A stretch of DNA of 64,000 nt from Dermatemys mawii (Eukaryota; Chordata; Testudines; Dermatemydidae): positions 52,083,637-52,147,636 of the forward strand of contig ML677326.1 in the NCBI GenBank assembly GCA_007922305.1. Reading direction: 5' to 3'. Positions 12,706-25,784 of the stretch are shown in pieces. Position numbers and translations under genes: made by a program. Positions within the stretch are counted from its first letter, which is position 1, and every line of letters begins with the position of its first letter. The notes beneath the pieces are model-generated. The model was not told the origin of the DNA and searched no databases. It saw nothing but the letters and a program-made list of their open reading frames with translations.

Positions 12706-12806
12706 TTCAGGGCCTGATTCAACACTGCATTTTTCCAGTTTTATGCTAGTGCAATTCTATGAATGCAAATAGAAACAGTGGCATAAAACTGGAGTAATGT
12801 AGTTAT
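12706..12806. repeat. MITE-like element with inverted ends
   Basis: The words 'gggcctgattcaacactgc' and 'tccagttttatgcta' on the left are mirrored by 'ggcataaaactgga' on the right, giving a small imperfect hairpin around 'tgcaattctatgaatgcaaat'. The opening 'ggcctgatt' word is shared with the element near 57.97 kb. It is non-coding and the superfamily is not determined. Confidence 0.5.
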
Positions 12807-13934
12807 AAATCAAGCTTTTAGTTTTAAGCAGACACAGTTGTCAAAACTAAAGTAGTCATCTTTTTTCTGTATTTTTTTTTAAAAAGCCTCTAAAGCTTTG
12901 TTTAAATTATTTACAGGATGAATGTGATCCAAAGTCAGATTTATAGTTATTGGTTTGCTTAGGTGTCTGGGTACTTGCTGCCTAGTATATCCTTAACCAG
13001 TTAATGGTTAATGTAGGTCAGCTCAAGTTGTTCAAATCTTTCAGCTAGGTCAATTTGTTTTTATTATTTCATTGTAACACATGACTAACTTTGTCAAAAC
13101 AAAAAAAACAAACCAAAGCCCTACAACAATACTAACCAAAGCCCAATAAAGAGAGACATTTTAAATAGTGATATTTTAAAAAATATTTAGTAGCTGGTTC
13201 TTACATAAGCAGTATTGCAAATGCTACCCATAAGAGTTCAAAAATCAGGAGTCAAGCCCCCGCTCCCAAATCATGACATTAAAATATATATATAAGCAGT
13301 ATTTATTTTATCTTCCTTTTGATTTTTCAATTCTTTAGGCTGCACCCAGTTCATATTTCCAAGGTTGTTGTTTTTTCCACATTAGGGCAATACACTTTAT
13401 ATAAAAAATTAAACACAGATTCTCATGTAATCAAATGATTTGAGAAGCTGGAGCTTAAAAAGATTTCATGAACTATCGGAGACTCACAATTTAACTATGA
13501 AAGCTGGCAACATATCTATGGATCATTTGACAAGAAACAACTAAAATAGGAAGTGTTTTGAAGATGACAGATAACATTTGTCCTATTTATGGAATGCTCA
13601 AAAGTAAATGGTGTTTTACAAACATAAAATGCATAGTCCCCACCTTCAGATATTTACAGTCTAAGAGCTCAACATTTTTGCCCTTCCGGACATGCATATT
13701 ACTATTGAAATAAATAAGGCTTCTTGGTGAGTTAAAGAAAAGGACTCCTTGTGTAAGTAAAGGTATCTGGATTGTTTTATAATAATGCACACAGACAAAT
13801 GCTAAACAGACAAACAGAATAATCATAGAACATTAGCAAGGAGAAAAAGCCAAACGATGATCACAAAAGCATGGACTAAGATAAAAGGTACAGAACTGAA
13901 GAAGACGCAAAGGGAGCAGGTAGAGAGAAGACTA

Positions 13935-14204
13935 AGCGTACGTCTATATTATCTGCCGGATCAGCGGGGAGTGTTCAATATATCGGGGATCAATTTATTG
14001 CATCTCATCTACACATGTACTCCACCTCAGCAGGAGGAGTAAGCGGAGTCCATGGGGGAGCCGCTGTGGTCGACTCGCCACCATGAGGATGGCCAGGTAA
14101 GTCGAACTAAGATATTTTGACTTCAGCTAAATGAATAGCGTAGCTGAAGTTGCATATCTTAGTTCAACACCCTACCCCCTCCCCGCTCCCAGTATAGCCC
14201 AGGC
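13935..14204. mobile_element. MITE with GTCTA...TATAGCCCAGGCC ends and internal hairpin
   Basis: The GC-richer block starts about 'cgtctatattatctgccgg' and ends 'agtatagcccaggcc', matching my memory of a common turtle non-autonomous DNA transposon. An internal inverted repeat pairs about 14102-14129 with 14141-14166, with a loop of about 11 bases. The outer ends are decayed and no target duplication is visible. The ends resemble those of the Harbinger copy ending near 45.89 kb, so mobilisation by a Harbinger transposase is possible but unproven. Confidence 0.65.
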
Positions 14205-14419
14205 CAAAGTCAAGGGTGTCAGTAGACACTACTCAGATTCTGCCCAGGTGAGCGAATGGACAAGGACTAACATTCTCAAACCCCCATAGTGATTTGGGAG
14301 TCTAAGTCCCATTTTCAAAAGCGGTGTTTCATTTTCAAGGAGATACAGGCTCTCATGTGGTTATGTCTCTTTAGAAAATGGAGATAGGGTTCCTACTGCT
14401 ATTATTAGTAGCCTGCTAC

Positions 14420-14770
14420 CCTTCCATGACAAAGATTCCCCTAGCAGGGAAAGATTAACAGCTCCCCAACAGTGGAGCCTGTCCTCACTGCACTATCCAG
14501 TAGCAGGGGAAAGGCTCTGCTAGCTCCATGCTGCTGGAGCATCTCTCCTCCAGCGGAAGCACTCTGGCAGAGAGGACGCATCTAGGAAAGGCTCTGACAG
14601 TTCTCCATTGCTGAAGCCTTTCTCGACTGCCTCCTCTGCACCAGAGCCTTTCACTGACATGTGTAACTCCACGCCTCAGTGTAGATACAGCCTGCTTTGC
14701 CCTGTGTCATATAGCTAAATGTACACTACATGCCACCATCAGTGTTGTGCCAGGTATATGTAGCCTATAT
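14420..14770. repeat. GC-richer interspersed repeat, class unknown
   Basis: Similar words recur in it ('aaaggctctg' twice, 'gcctttc', 'agagcctttcactgacat') and it is compositionally distinct from its flanks. It follows the MITE at 13935-14204. No ORF and no clear ends are seen. Confidence 0.3.
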
Positions 14771-16325
14771 TATACGATTTGGACACCCAAGCCAGTAATA
14801 TAATTTTAAGAGTTTCTTTCTCAGAAGCTAGGTGTGGTGAAGTCTCTGGGGATTTGGCTAGTTTCTACTAATTCAATATATTGTTTGGGGGTTTGTACCA
14901 ATGATTGTAATGTATTGTTACACACAATCAGTGTGTTTGCATATAACAGGGATTACATAAATTGTGGTTTAAGGATTTAAGGTTCAGAGAAAGGGATTTG
15001 ATTATGTAAATTGACATCTAGATGTCTTGGGTTCATTACAAAAGTATATTTTGGGTTTCTTTGAAAATGCTATACATAAGAGTATCCTCTGACCTGCTCT
15101 GTAATCCTGCCTAACCCTTACTGATTTATTAAAGTAATTAGTTTTACAATTAAATAAAAAATAAATGCATGTTTGGGGAGTTTAGGCTAGTAGATTACAT
15201 AAACAGAAAAAGAAAGGATTTAAAATGGATTTAGTTAACCTGTTGGCACAAATAATTGGATTTTCCTGATGTGAATTCCTCTGCTGATAATGGATATTCT
15301 AAGAAGCACCAGAGCGAAAGGATTAAAAACTAGATTAACATATAAAAGAATAAACACAAGTATAAACATATATTTCTTCTTAAATCTGTTTGGCTCAAAA
15401 GAATACCAACTTGGCCTTCTCATGAGGTCCATTTTGACAGTTTTGTTTATGTTTAGAAGATTAAATTCAAAAACCTAGAAGTACATCAAATATTTTAGAA
15501 ATCTAAAACTAGATGGAGTATGTTAATTGCTTTTATTAATAATTTTAATCACAGTAGAGTTGTTAGTATTAATGAAAGTTGTTTCCTTCTGATCCCATAA
15601 ATTCCCCCAAATGATTATAACAGCAACAGCTGGTAAAAATCACAAGAGGAAGTGAGATCAGAATTAGTCTAGGTATTGATTAGAATGTGAAAGTCAGAAA
15701 TTAGAGAACTGTTTTCCTTGGTAGCAACCAGTAAAACCACAACATAGAAAGTTATCAGTGAGAAGGTTGGTGTTAAGAAGTGATATAGATAAACTTTTAT
15801 AGTAGAAATCATGGAAAGTACAATGTTCAGAAATACCTACTGATTTTCTCTTGAATTATTGGATAAGAAACTTGACACTCCCTAAGCCTTGATTTTCTGT
15901 AGGTACTCAGAATCCATCATTCTCATGGAGTTAAATTATATCTGTAGTTGTTCCAAACATCTGAAAATCCAGCTTCAGATATTTCATGGTGGATATACAA
16001 AAGTTAAGGCATCCATAATTCATGGGCATTTTTGGAAATGTTGGTCAGCGCACACATGACAGAGTTTGATCAGCCTAACAGAGAAAGCAGGCCATATTTA
16101 ATGCAAAAATTCAAAATCAAGGAAAGTAATTGGTATACAGAAGATATAGACAAATACACACAGCAGTGTGCCCCAAATATAGAGATTGTCATAGTATTCA
16201 GGCTAAACCAGCTCTTAACGCACTGTAAGCCACATTTTCCATCTGTTATGCACCAGCACTGTTATGCACAGTATTACCTAACTACCTTAGTAGTTCTTTG
16301 AAATCAATAAGACAAGACCCCTGTC
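14771..16325. other. unassigned AT-rich DNA
   Basis: No gene seen. The two overlapping ORFs on opposite strands at 15235-15478 have low-complexity composition and no domain. Confidence 0.5.
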
Positions 16326-16690
16326 AGGAGTCACACCTAGTGGCCAGACCAGGAATCAGAACTAGAGTCAGACTCAAAATATGAGAACCCAGGGTTAACA
16401 GAGAGTGCTGGAAATTGGGTCAGAACCAGATTACCTTGAGTCAGGGAAGGCAGGAGCAAGACTAGGACACAGCTGGGACAAAGCCAGGTGTAAGGCAGGG
16501 TCAAGTACTTGGAATGGGGCACACACACAAAGGCAGGGGATCCACAGGTATGTGTATTGAACTGACAGCACTTCTCTATCACTGCTGAGTTTACGAGCTA
16601 GCCACTTGACTGCCTTAGTGGTCCAGCTGAATTCTTTGCTGCCTGACAATTGAGTAGGCACAGCTGCAGATCCTCAGTCCTGACAGCACC
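16326..16690. repeat. G/A-rich LTR-like repeat fragment
   Basis: The stretch is made of 'cag/gag'-type words ('gtcagggaaggcaggagc', 'gggtcaag', 'aggcagggg') and resembles the opposite-orientation block at 240-640. Two overlapping minus ORFs here (16337-16661) reflect skewed composition rather than a gene. Ends not found. Confidence 0.3.
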
Positions 16691-16864
16691 TAACAAGGGA
16701 CAACATGCAGCTGCCCTGCCTTGACAACAAATCAGAGAAGGAATTGTGACTCTCATATCTTAACTATGGGCCAGATAATTACATTCTTACTTGTGTTAAT
16801 TAGTATCTTACTCCATCCACTAGCAGTCTCATTTGCTTAATTGGCTCTACTCAAGTGATTTGAT

Positions 16865-17080
16865 TCTACTCAAAGTAAGCGGGTGGATAGTTTTATGGTT
16901 AAGGTGCAGTCTATGACTCAGAAGATAGAGGTTCAGCTCTTGGTTCTGTCACAGGTTCTTTGTGACCTTGGGCAAGTCACTTGATCTCTCAGTTCCTCAT
17001 ATCAGTAATATGGAAATAATGTTCCCCTTCCTCATAAGAATGTTGGCAAGATAAAGGACCAGATTGTCATCTGATGTAAA
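16865..17080 (+). repeat. MIR-like (CORE) SINE
   Basis: The segment has a degenerate tRNA-like head ('gttaaggtgcagtctatgactcagaagatagaggttcagctc') followed by the strongly MIR-like core 'tgaccttgggcaagtcact' at about 16963-16981 and 'ctcagttcctcat', then a short LINE-like tail. This order (tRNA head, core, tail) is that of MIR/CORE-SINEs, which are ancient in amniotes. No pol III function is expected. Confidence 0.72.
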
Positions 17081-17084
17081 TCAG

Positions 17085-20000
17085 AGTAGTGCTCACAAAG
17101 CCATGCCAAGGGACACCGCTGAAGAGCAGGCCTATCTTCAAGGTTGTGAGAAGCTATGGTGATGGAGCAGAGAGATAGTACTGATTTATGACAATTATCT
17201 TTTTAAAAATGCCTGTGATGTGTAACATTAATTTCCTCTACATATTTTAGACTTTTTTTTTTTTTGACCTGGCTTTGCTTCTTCGAAGTACAGATCCCAC
17301 AGTTTTCAAAGCATTGGCACCAAGCCCTGATTAAAATTAATAAGCAGATATTTGCCAGTAAAGCAGGGTGTTTCTTTCTGGCATGTACAAGGCTCCATAA
17401 GAGCACTTTTCAATATTTGAGTATTATGTCTGTAAACACAAAAATCATCTCTTTTAAAGAAAGGTCACATTTTTATATTCATAGCTGTACATATAGTTTT
17501 AATACTTCCAAAGAGGTTCACAAATTTGCATTGATATGGGGTGGAAAAACTACAAATATGAGAAAGAGAACTGAAATTAATGTCAGGGGATACTCCAGAT
17601 CTGGAATTAATGTCATAAGTACTTTAAAATGTGAGTAAATCTGCAGGTAAGTCCTTCATGTGAGGGGAGGAAATGCCACCTTAGAGACATACCTTGGACC
17701 AGGGTGCCAGGTTCCTCTGCTGAAGGGGCTGCAGAAGAGTTTCGGGCTATCTGGGAAGGATGATGGTTCCTTCCGCAGCCCAGCTTGTGAGTGGTAGTGT
17801 CCTGAGAAAGGAGCCTGTACGAAAAGAAAGGTGTGATCACCAGAGTTTGTTTGTTTGTTTTTGTTTTGTTTTGAGGAAACTGGATAGCTTCCAGAGATAC
17901 AAAGGTAGAAGCAGGGAGAGGCCTTATTGGAAACCATGTGAAAATTGGGGCTGCTGGGGCATTGAACAGTAGAATGGCAGCTAGGGTTTAAGGCATCTGG
18001 TACAACAGCTAAAGCCAGTCAAGGGGGCATTAAGGTCTGACCCAGAGGCAGATGTTGCCTAATAGGAGGGTCAGAATCAAAAATGAAGATCAGGTGCCAC
18101 TGCACAGAATGCAAAACTGTCCTGAGGGAATGTCACATCAACAGCAGAACATCCAGGTCTAAGACGACAATGAACTTGTAAATTTGTTGTAGCTGTAAAG
18201 TTTATTGCACTTTAGGGACTGCTGCATTGAACCCAAGTCATTTCTTTACAATGCTTATACTGGGATATGTTCTTTAATCTCTAAATAAATGGTTTGGGTG
18301 TAAATAAACTGTATATATGTTTAAGTGAACTGCAGTGATATTGTATTAAAAGGCTAACTGAGCTGCCCATGGAGAGAGTGAGGTCAACATCCAGGAACTT
18401 CTGAGCTCAGTCCTCCCTCTGTGATGCAAGCCCTGCTCATGTGGGGCCAGGAAGGAAAATACAGGTGGGCAGGTACTGGGGTGAAGTGAATTGGGGTGGG
18501 GACGGGACTCAGATCATTTCATCACTTGGTTGAAATGGGGTACTGTATACATAGAGAAATTCCCATGCCATGATGTGACAAATCCTCTGTTCATATTAAG
18601 TATGCATTTCCTATACATATAGACTTTGGAAAAAAGAAATATAAACTTCCTCTTGGCCTATTCCCTAAGAAACTGAAAAGAAATCTTTTAAAATGAGAAA
18701 CTAAAAGATCTGCGCTGCCTACAATCTTTTCAATATTATAGATCTTGGAAGTTTTGGAAGGCTGCACACCCCATCTACACAGAAAGGAGGTTGGTCTGAT
18801 GCTTATAGCTGAATTGGTGAGGGAGGAAATCAGTGTGTGCAATAAAGAAGATGCAGAGACTGAGAGATTGTGTAAATGAGCTTCTATGCTTCTACTCCAC
18901 TATCTTCCCAATTGATATGACAGGCGTGAGTGGTTTACTGCTCTGGCTCCCTCACATGATGGCAGATCAATATTTAGCTTTAATGCCTTGGATTGTCTGG
19001 TCATAACCAATTGACAAGAAGGTGACAGGTCATTCATTTTTTACTGTTGGATTTCCCCTGATATTGAACTGAGAAGGTCTCTCATTTCCCATAGAAAGGT
19101 TGTTTCACTTGACATCTTGCCACAGCTCGGCCATCCACTAGACTTCTGTGAGGGAGCCCCACCACTGGGCCCAGGTGTTTTAAGCTGCTGAAACCTAAAG
19201 GGAGCTGAGCCACTGCCCCAGTCTTGGGGGTTCCTAGACACACTCTTGACAAAAATACCTTCGGTCTAGCATCCCTCATGAGAGCTGGAACATCTGTCCA
19301 GTTACCTAGCCCTTGGGCTTATGCTGACTCCCCCACGGCTCTTCCAGAACTTCATTCCAATGTGTGGGTCTTATGGCTTACCGTTTCATTGTCAATAGCC
19401 AGGTGGTAAGTCTAGAGCATATAGCTCACTCAGACACTATGCCCAGATATTATTGCTATTGTTTATAACAGATAAAGCACAAGACAATACAGATTATTTA
19501 GAAAAACAAACAAACATCCTAACCGTAATGCCTTTCAATAGCTCACTCATCTCTCTGTGCTCAGGAAGGCATACAGGTCAAAAGACAATAGGAAAGTAAA
19601 GACCTTCATATGGAGGTCAAAAGACAATAGAAAAGTAAAGACCAGTCTTACAATGAAAATGGATTTTGAAGCTTAGTAAAGACACATACAGAGAGTTCCT
19701 AATTTCACACATAATTCATAAATTGTACAGACAGATTCTTCAAATCATCACACATTCATCTTTTCTCCATGAATGAACTCTGTAATGGAACTCAAGGAGA
19801 CATTTTCCTTGGGCTACATGCCTCCTTTAACACTTCTTCCTAGACTAACTAAACACACTCATTATTATTCTCTAAAGCCCAAGTATCGTGGAGAATGTAC
19901 TCTGTGCCTTCCCTGATCTTCCCAAGAGGTAAGTCTGAATGGACCCATAATGCTAAAACTAGCATTCCATGGCTGCAAATAAGTAGAGATTATCTCTCTG

Positions 20001-23000
20001 GGAGGGTTTGCAGTCTCCCTGCAGACTGCTGTGGGCAGCAGCTGGAAAGAAATTTGGGCTAGAGAGAACTGTAAGAGAGGGTAATAGCTCTGATAAATTT
20101 ATCTGTGAGATTCTCTTTAAGAAAATGAAAAAGAGAGCATAGAGTAGATCTAATTAGTGATTACTCTTGGATATTTGTCCTGTGGTGGGACTACTTTATT
20201 AAGGGGTCTTAAAAGATATCCAGATCACAAACCTAACCATGAAATCACTGTTCCACTGCTATGTCCCCAGTCCTCCACGTCTGAGATGTGTATCAATCCT
20301 ACTATCCAAGAGAGACTTCAGGTATTTAATGAACTTTAACAGACCCCAGAGTCATTAACAGTCCCTCACAAATAAATCCAGTCACTAGAGTTTCAGTTCC
20401 CTCCCTTTTGATTTTTCTGCGATACTAAATGTGGTCAGTAGTTTTTGACAAACACACACATTGACAGGTTCTGCTTAGTTTTGGCTCTACTCCTGCCTTG
20501 CATAGTAAGGAAAAATATTCAAAATTCAAAGCATCATTACTTAAAGGCTTTCATTTAAGCATTTCCTTAAAGAAAAATCAATTATACAGCTGTTACTTTG
20601 TGAAAAGAACTCTCATTTAACTCAATGGGAGCAGCTACTGAATAGGGTCCTTAGTTAATGCTTTGGTAGAACAATTTGGCTCCAGCACCTCATCCCCCCA
20701 TTGGCATTACTGCCTCATGTGATGGCACCAACATGGGCAGGCTTTGCTCAACAATATTTCAACAACAACCATGCAGTCAACATTTATTCAATAATTATTA
20801 TTATATTCTGTCACTGAATTTATTAAAGATATGTATAGAGCCTGTTGCTTTACAGAAATTAGTAAGTTAGCATGATCCTTGACTCAGAGAGCTTTTAGTT
20901 AAAATTAGATATTCACAGAGTCTGTAGAAAGGCAGGGAAAAGAGTGTTGAATGCTAGAAATAAAAATAAGGTGGATTATATTATACATTGAGTGTATTGG
21001 GTATGTTCTGACAGTGATAAGCAGTGACTGAGATTGGGTAAATGTGGAGGAGCAGACTTCTTCAATATATTTGGGTGATGAACCCTCACAGAAGGATGAA
21101 TTTCTTCACTACAGAGTTAGTATGAGTTCACACACCTAACCCAGCTCCAATCTGCTCACCTAAGCATGGCGGTACTTTACACCTGAGCTACATGGCCCAT
21201 CAGGGACCATAGGATAAAGCCCAAGTGCTGCTTACACTAGGGCTGGTAACCCACCTAGTTTGCAGTGTGGATACCAGCTTAACCACTTGATTGCTTAGTT
21301 TTCCACCATTTTACCACAACTCTCCCTGTGTGCCCATAAGGACAGCAAGTACTCCCACAGTACGCTGGGGAATAATTATAATGCAGCTCCACTTACTGCA
21401 TCAAGAACCAAAGGACGCACTCCTAAAAGTCCTAGCACCTCACATGGTGGAACACCAGTGTCAGCACACCTGAATATGCTTTGCAGTGCGGGTGCTCATG
21501 CCTTGGTGTAAGTGTGCAATTTTATTCTGACGAATATAATCTCTTTCTACTAAACAGGGTTGGTTATGGAATTCACTCTCTAACTCACAGTCACTGTGTG
21601 GTGCTGGAGTGAAACCCATGTAGATGCTCTCCTAGTCCCAGGCATTCAAGGATGCAAATCCACTGGTCCCACATAAGCAAAGAATCAGTGGCTTTTCCCC
21701 TCTGCTCAGCCAAATCATAGTGAGCATGTAGCCTCCCTCTATGGTGCAAGAGTTCTATGATGCCCCCCTTCCTGGTGAAACCCTTATGTCCCCCACCCAA
21801 ATTCAGCCGTAACATTGGGCTTTAAGTAGTATGGCATTGTATGGCATATCTCACTGCGTGAATTTCACCATTTATTATTAATTCAGACCCTAGGGTTTCA
21901 TTCATATGTATAATCTGAATCTAGTCAATATCTATAATAATCATTTATCTCAATGTTAAAGGACACGTGAAGACATAAATAGTTGCAACTGTTACAAATA
22001 AGAAAGAGAACTCTTCCTGTCAATAAATAGTACCTTGTTTTTTGAGCAGCCCCATTAAAGTTAATATGACTATATGGGAGGCAAAGTACTACTCAATGTG
22101 AGGAAGCATCTCACAACATTACCCATCCTAGAATACAAAACACTTATTAGAGAGTCTTTCATTTATATTTTGGACAACCAGTCCCATAAACAGTGTTATA
22201 TTTCAGAATAATAGTAGTAGGTAGTGCCATATTGCCTATGACTGAGATTTCTGTCCATCACTCACATTGTTCAGGGCCAGATTGTGAATGGGCCCTGTTT
22301 GGCCATGGATTTCCCACGTGACTGGCTGTACAAGGGCTCTTGAATGCAAAGGGATTACTTGCTTTTGTTCCCTCCATGGGGCAAGAAACTAAAAAAGGTT
22401 ATAGTAGAAGTCATGCTCCCCAGCCTTTCTTACACAAGCCTGTAGAGTGTGGCAAGCACACAAGAAGGAGTCATCTGCTCTGTCCTAATATCCCCTGTCC
22501 TCCTCCTGTGAAGGCAAAGAGGTATGCTTTTTCCATACGGAGAGGTATAGCATAAATGCCATCATTCCCAGCTCCCAAGTTCAGGATTCCTCTCCCTTGA
22601 TCAGTTTCAAATGATGTGTATAATCCCAATACTGTTAAACTGTCACACACCCCTCATTGTCAAATAATAAACTCTGACAAACCATGGTGTCTCAGGTCAC
22701 AAAAATACCAAAAGAAATACAGAACAAATTAGTGACAGTATGGATAACTCATCTAATAAATCCAAACAAATCAGAGTTCCCATGCTATCCATGTCTTAAA
22801 TATACCCACTCTTCAGCTTAGCTAGCAATATCTGATACTACTCATCCTTTCGCCAAATCAAGTACAATTCTAATTTAGAAGGTAGCAGAAGACAACATCA
22901 GTTTCCTCAGATACTGGAAAAGGATCCAGAAGCTTTAAAGTCCATATTAACAGATTTCTTTTAACACCTTGTCAGATTTTCTGCCTTTATTCCATTCCCA

Positions 23001-23076
23001 TAGAGCTATTATTTGGTAGGAATTCTGCCCCATTTATCTGGCTAAGTGGATTTCAATTTCCTCCCTTGATAAAACT
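17085..23076. other. unassigned non-coding DNA
   Basis: No gene seen over about 6 kb. Small items: a T-run at 17251-17264, a T/G tract at 17847-17873, GC-richer stretches at 19.1-19.4 kb and 21.1-21.8 kb that may be old repeats, and a 39-base tandem duplication at 19575-19643. The 124-codon ORF at 17264-17638 has no domain and AT-skewed composition. Confidence 0.5.
19575..19643. repeat. two-copy tandem duplication, 39-base period
   Basis: A 30-base word beginning 'aggtcaaaagacaata' occurs at 19575-19604 and 19614-19643 with one mismatch. It is a simple local duplication. Confidence 0.9.
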
Positions 23077-23965
23077 TTAGAATCATAAAAGATTAAGGTT
23101 GGACGAAACTTCAGGAGTTCATCTAGTCCAACCTCTTGCTCAAAGCAAGACCATCACCAATTAAATCATCCCAGCTTTGTCAAGCCGGGCCTTATAAACC
23201 TCTAAGGATAGAGATTCCACCACCTCCCTAGGTAACCCATTTCAGTGCTTCATCACGCTCCTAGTGAAATACTGTTTCCTAATAGCCAACCTAGACCTCC
23301 CCAACTACAACTTGAAACCATTGCTCCTTGTTCTGTCATCTGTTACCATTAAGAACAGCCAAGCTCCATCCTCTTTGCAGGTAGTTGAAGGCTGCTATCA
23401 AATCCCCCCTCACTCTTCTCTTCTGCAGACTAATCAAGCCCAGTTCCCTCAGCCTCTCCTCATAAGTTATGTGCCCCTCCATAATCATTTTCATTACCCT
23501 CCACCAGACTCTCTCCAATTTGTCCATGTCCTTTCTGTAGTGGGGGGGCCCAAAACTGGACACAATACTCCAGATGTGGCCTCACCAGTGCCAAATAGAG
23601 GGGAATAATCACTTCCCTCTATCTCCTGGCAATGCTTCTACTAATGCAGCCCAATATGCCGTTAGCCTCTTGGCAACAAGGGCACACTGCTGACTCATAT
23701 CCAACTTCTTGTCCACTGTAATCCCCAGGTCCTTTTCTGCAGAACTGCTGCTTAGCCAGTCAGTCCCCAGCACTGTCATCTGCGAACTTGCTGAGTGTGC
23801 AATCCACCCCATCATCCAGATCATTAATAAAGATGTTAAACAAAACCGGCCCCAGAACCAATCCTTGGGATACTCTGCTTTGACTGGCTGCCAACTAAAC
23901 ATTGAGCCATTGATCACTACCAACCAACAATCTAAGTATATATGTAGCCTGATTCTCATGCTCCA
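23077..23965 (-). mobile_element. CR1 LINE fragment with internal deletion
   Basis: The minus strand reads through the C-terminal half of CR1 ORF2 and ends in the 3' tail ('aatcataaaagat' on +) near 23077. ORF2 peptides such as [20 protein letters not shown] and SQQCALVAK are visible within 23609-23986, but the frame is broken. Near 23772 the text jumps from the 'cagtccccagcac' segment to 'tgtcatctgcgaacttgctg', skipping roughly 100-150 bases present in the 28-kb and 59-kb copies. The catalytic FADD region is partly lost by this deletion. Confidence 0.9.
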
Positions 23966-24119
23966 TATTCTAGCAGATTCACCCATAAAGGATTCATCAC
24001 AAGGGCATTTTATAATATAGTCTTCATAATTTCTATCTGAGAAGTGATCCTGATCCTATATCACTTGATTTGTTGTAGGTGATACAAAGAAAAACCCAAC
24101 AGCACATTGTAAAAATAAC

Positions 24120-24270
24120 GGGCCTGCTTCTTCATAGACTTGGACCTTATGTAGTGACTTCTACTTATTCAGAGTGAAACATTCTGGTGTTTCACAGTTT
24201 CACTCCCATATTGTATGCAGTTTGCACAGGTATAAATTACTACACAAGATGCAAGGCAATGGAAAAATGA
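24120..24270. repeat. MITE-like element
   Basis: Left words 'gaccttatgtagtgact' and right words 'aattactacacaagatgcaagg' are imperfect inverted partners around a centre containing 'gtttcacagtttcac'. It resembles short palindromic DNA elements elsewhere in this window. No duplication could be placed. Confidence 0.35.
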
Positions 24271-24608
24271 GACCTAAGGAAAACATCTTTCTGAAATCCA
24301 AGCCATGAAGTTGTGTTTTTTTCTTTTCACCTATCAGTGTATAAAGCCCCATTCATCGTTTGCCATCTATTTAGCCAATTACAAGAGAAAATATAGGGCT
24401 GAGTAGAGCAGGTAAGAAATTTTCCAACAAAACAAACATTTCTTTAGAAAAGGCCAGTCCATTGAGCCCAAAAAATATCACAAAAAGGAGTTGGGTACAA
24501 TTAACTTCTGCTGAATCACAGTTCTCAGAGTCTGGAAGCACTGGGGTCTCTGTCCTAGGGGAAATCTGCCTGGCATGGAGCCCAGCACCCTTGACGCTCC
24601 AGCTGTTT

Positions 24609-24651
24609 GAAATTGACATTCTTGTTTCACCAGTGCAAGAATGTCAATTTC
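24609..24651. repeat. perfect 16-bp hairpin, 11-base loop
   Basis: gaaattgacattcttg at 24609-24624 is the exact reverse complement of 24636-24651. It may be the centre of an old palindromic element; the flanks at 24725-24840 also hold loosely inverted 'ttcatga...ccagaaat' words. Confidence 0.85.
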
Positions 24652-24929
24652 ACTCCACAGCTGCCAGTCCCAAGGAGCATATTATTTTCAGAAACACCAT
24701 GGATCAGTGCTGCGAAATACCATTTTTTCATGATTTCTGGTTTGTGAGAAATTTGGGAGATGGGGGACTGTTCCATTTTCAATCAATTTTCAAAATGCCA
24801 AAATTTTTCATGAACCAGAAATCCCAATTTTTGGCACACACTAGGGCTAAAAGTGAATAATCCCTGTATATGTTTCATCTCATTGCAGTATAAAATAAAG
24901 GCTCATTATTATATTTCTTGTTTTGTTAA

Positions 24930-25065
24930 GTAGATATGTAGGACTGAGGCCTTTAAACACCTATACACACAAGTAGCTTTACATACATGAGTAGTCTAAT
25001 GGAGTTCAAAGGGACTTTTCATGTAAAGTTACTTAGGTCCTGATCCTGCAGACATGTACGCACAA
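24930..25065. repeat. MITE-like element (hormone of 'cctgatcctgcag' words)
   Basis: The stretch has 'taatggagttcaaagggac' and ends 'ttaggtcctgatcctgcagac'. These words recur in small palindromic elements of reptile genomes and, in altered form, at 12.7 and 57.97 kb. Ends are approximate and the call is weak. Confidence 0.3.
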
Positions 25066-25254
25066 ATGTGGTAACCATTAATTCCCTTTTTCTTACTTGT
25101 TTAATTATTCATCTGAAACATTCCCTTTCTTTTTGTCTCAAGTATTATTACTTTTTTATAACCCCTCTCTTTCAGAGTTTCGCTCCATTGCCTTTTTATA
25201 TGAACTATTCTTCATGACTTAGTGTTTTATGGTCCTTGAGCCCTTGTCTTTCAT

Positions 25255-25740
25255 CCCTAGAATCACTGAATCTCAGTAGTCTGAAGAGACCTCTAGTAGG
25301 TCATTCAGTCTATCCCCATGTCATGTTTCTTCTTTTCATTTGTTTTGTCCCAAATAATCCCTCACAGATGAGTTTCCAGTTCACCTTGAATATCTCTAGT
25401 GATAGTAATTCCAGAAAACTCCTTTGGGGTTTGTTTAATTGCCTAGCACTTTTCATAGTTATAAAGTTTTTCATAATATTTAACCTACGCTTTCCTTGCA
25501 GCAGTTTAAATATGTTATTCCTTCTTCTGTCCCGGTTGACTAATGAGAATAATTTCCCTTGTCCCTTTACATATTTGTAGACAGTCATCATGCTTCCTTT
25601 GAATCTTCTATTCTTTAGATTGAGCATGCCCATTTCTTTTATTAACCTTTTTTCCCTCCTAGGTTTTATTTTTCAAACTTCTATCAATCATTTTCTTGAT
25701 CTTTCTTTCTCTCTTTCTCTAATTTTATGTCCCTTTGCAT
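25255..25740 (-). mobile_element. old CR1 LINE fragment
   Basis: On the minus strand the peptides around KVNWKLICEG and VYKYVKGQGKLFSL (within 25310-25633) follow the order of the CR1 ORF2 C-terminus, and the 3' end lies near 25258 ('agaatcactgaatctc' on +). It is more diverged than the copies at 23 and 58 kb. The antisense ORF at 25236-25580 is a shadow. Confidence 0.8.
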
Positions 25741-25784
25741 GAATGATAAAAGGAGCAGACAAAAACCTCAGAAAGGTATAGTGA

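Noticed and set aside
17264..17638. 124-codon ORF on +
   Set aside because: No recognisable domain, low-complexity composition, begins in a T-run and has no splice or promoter context.
23264..23608. 114-codon ORF on +
   Set aside because: Antisense shadow of CR1.
25236..25580. 114-codon ORF on +
   Set aside because: Antisense shadow of CR1.
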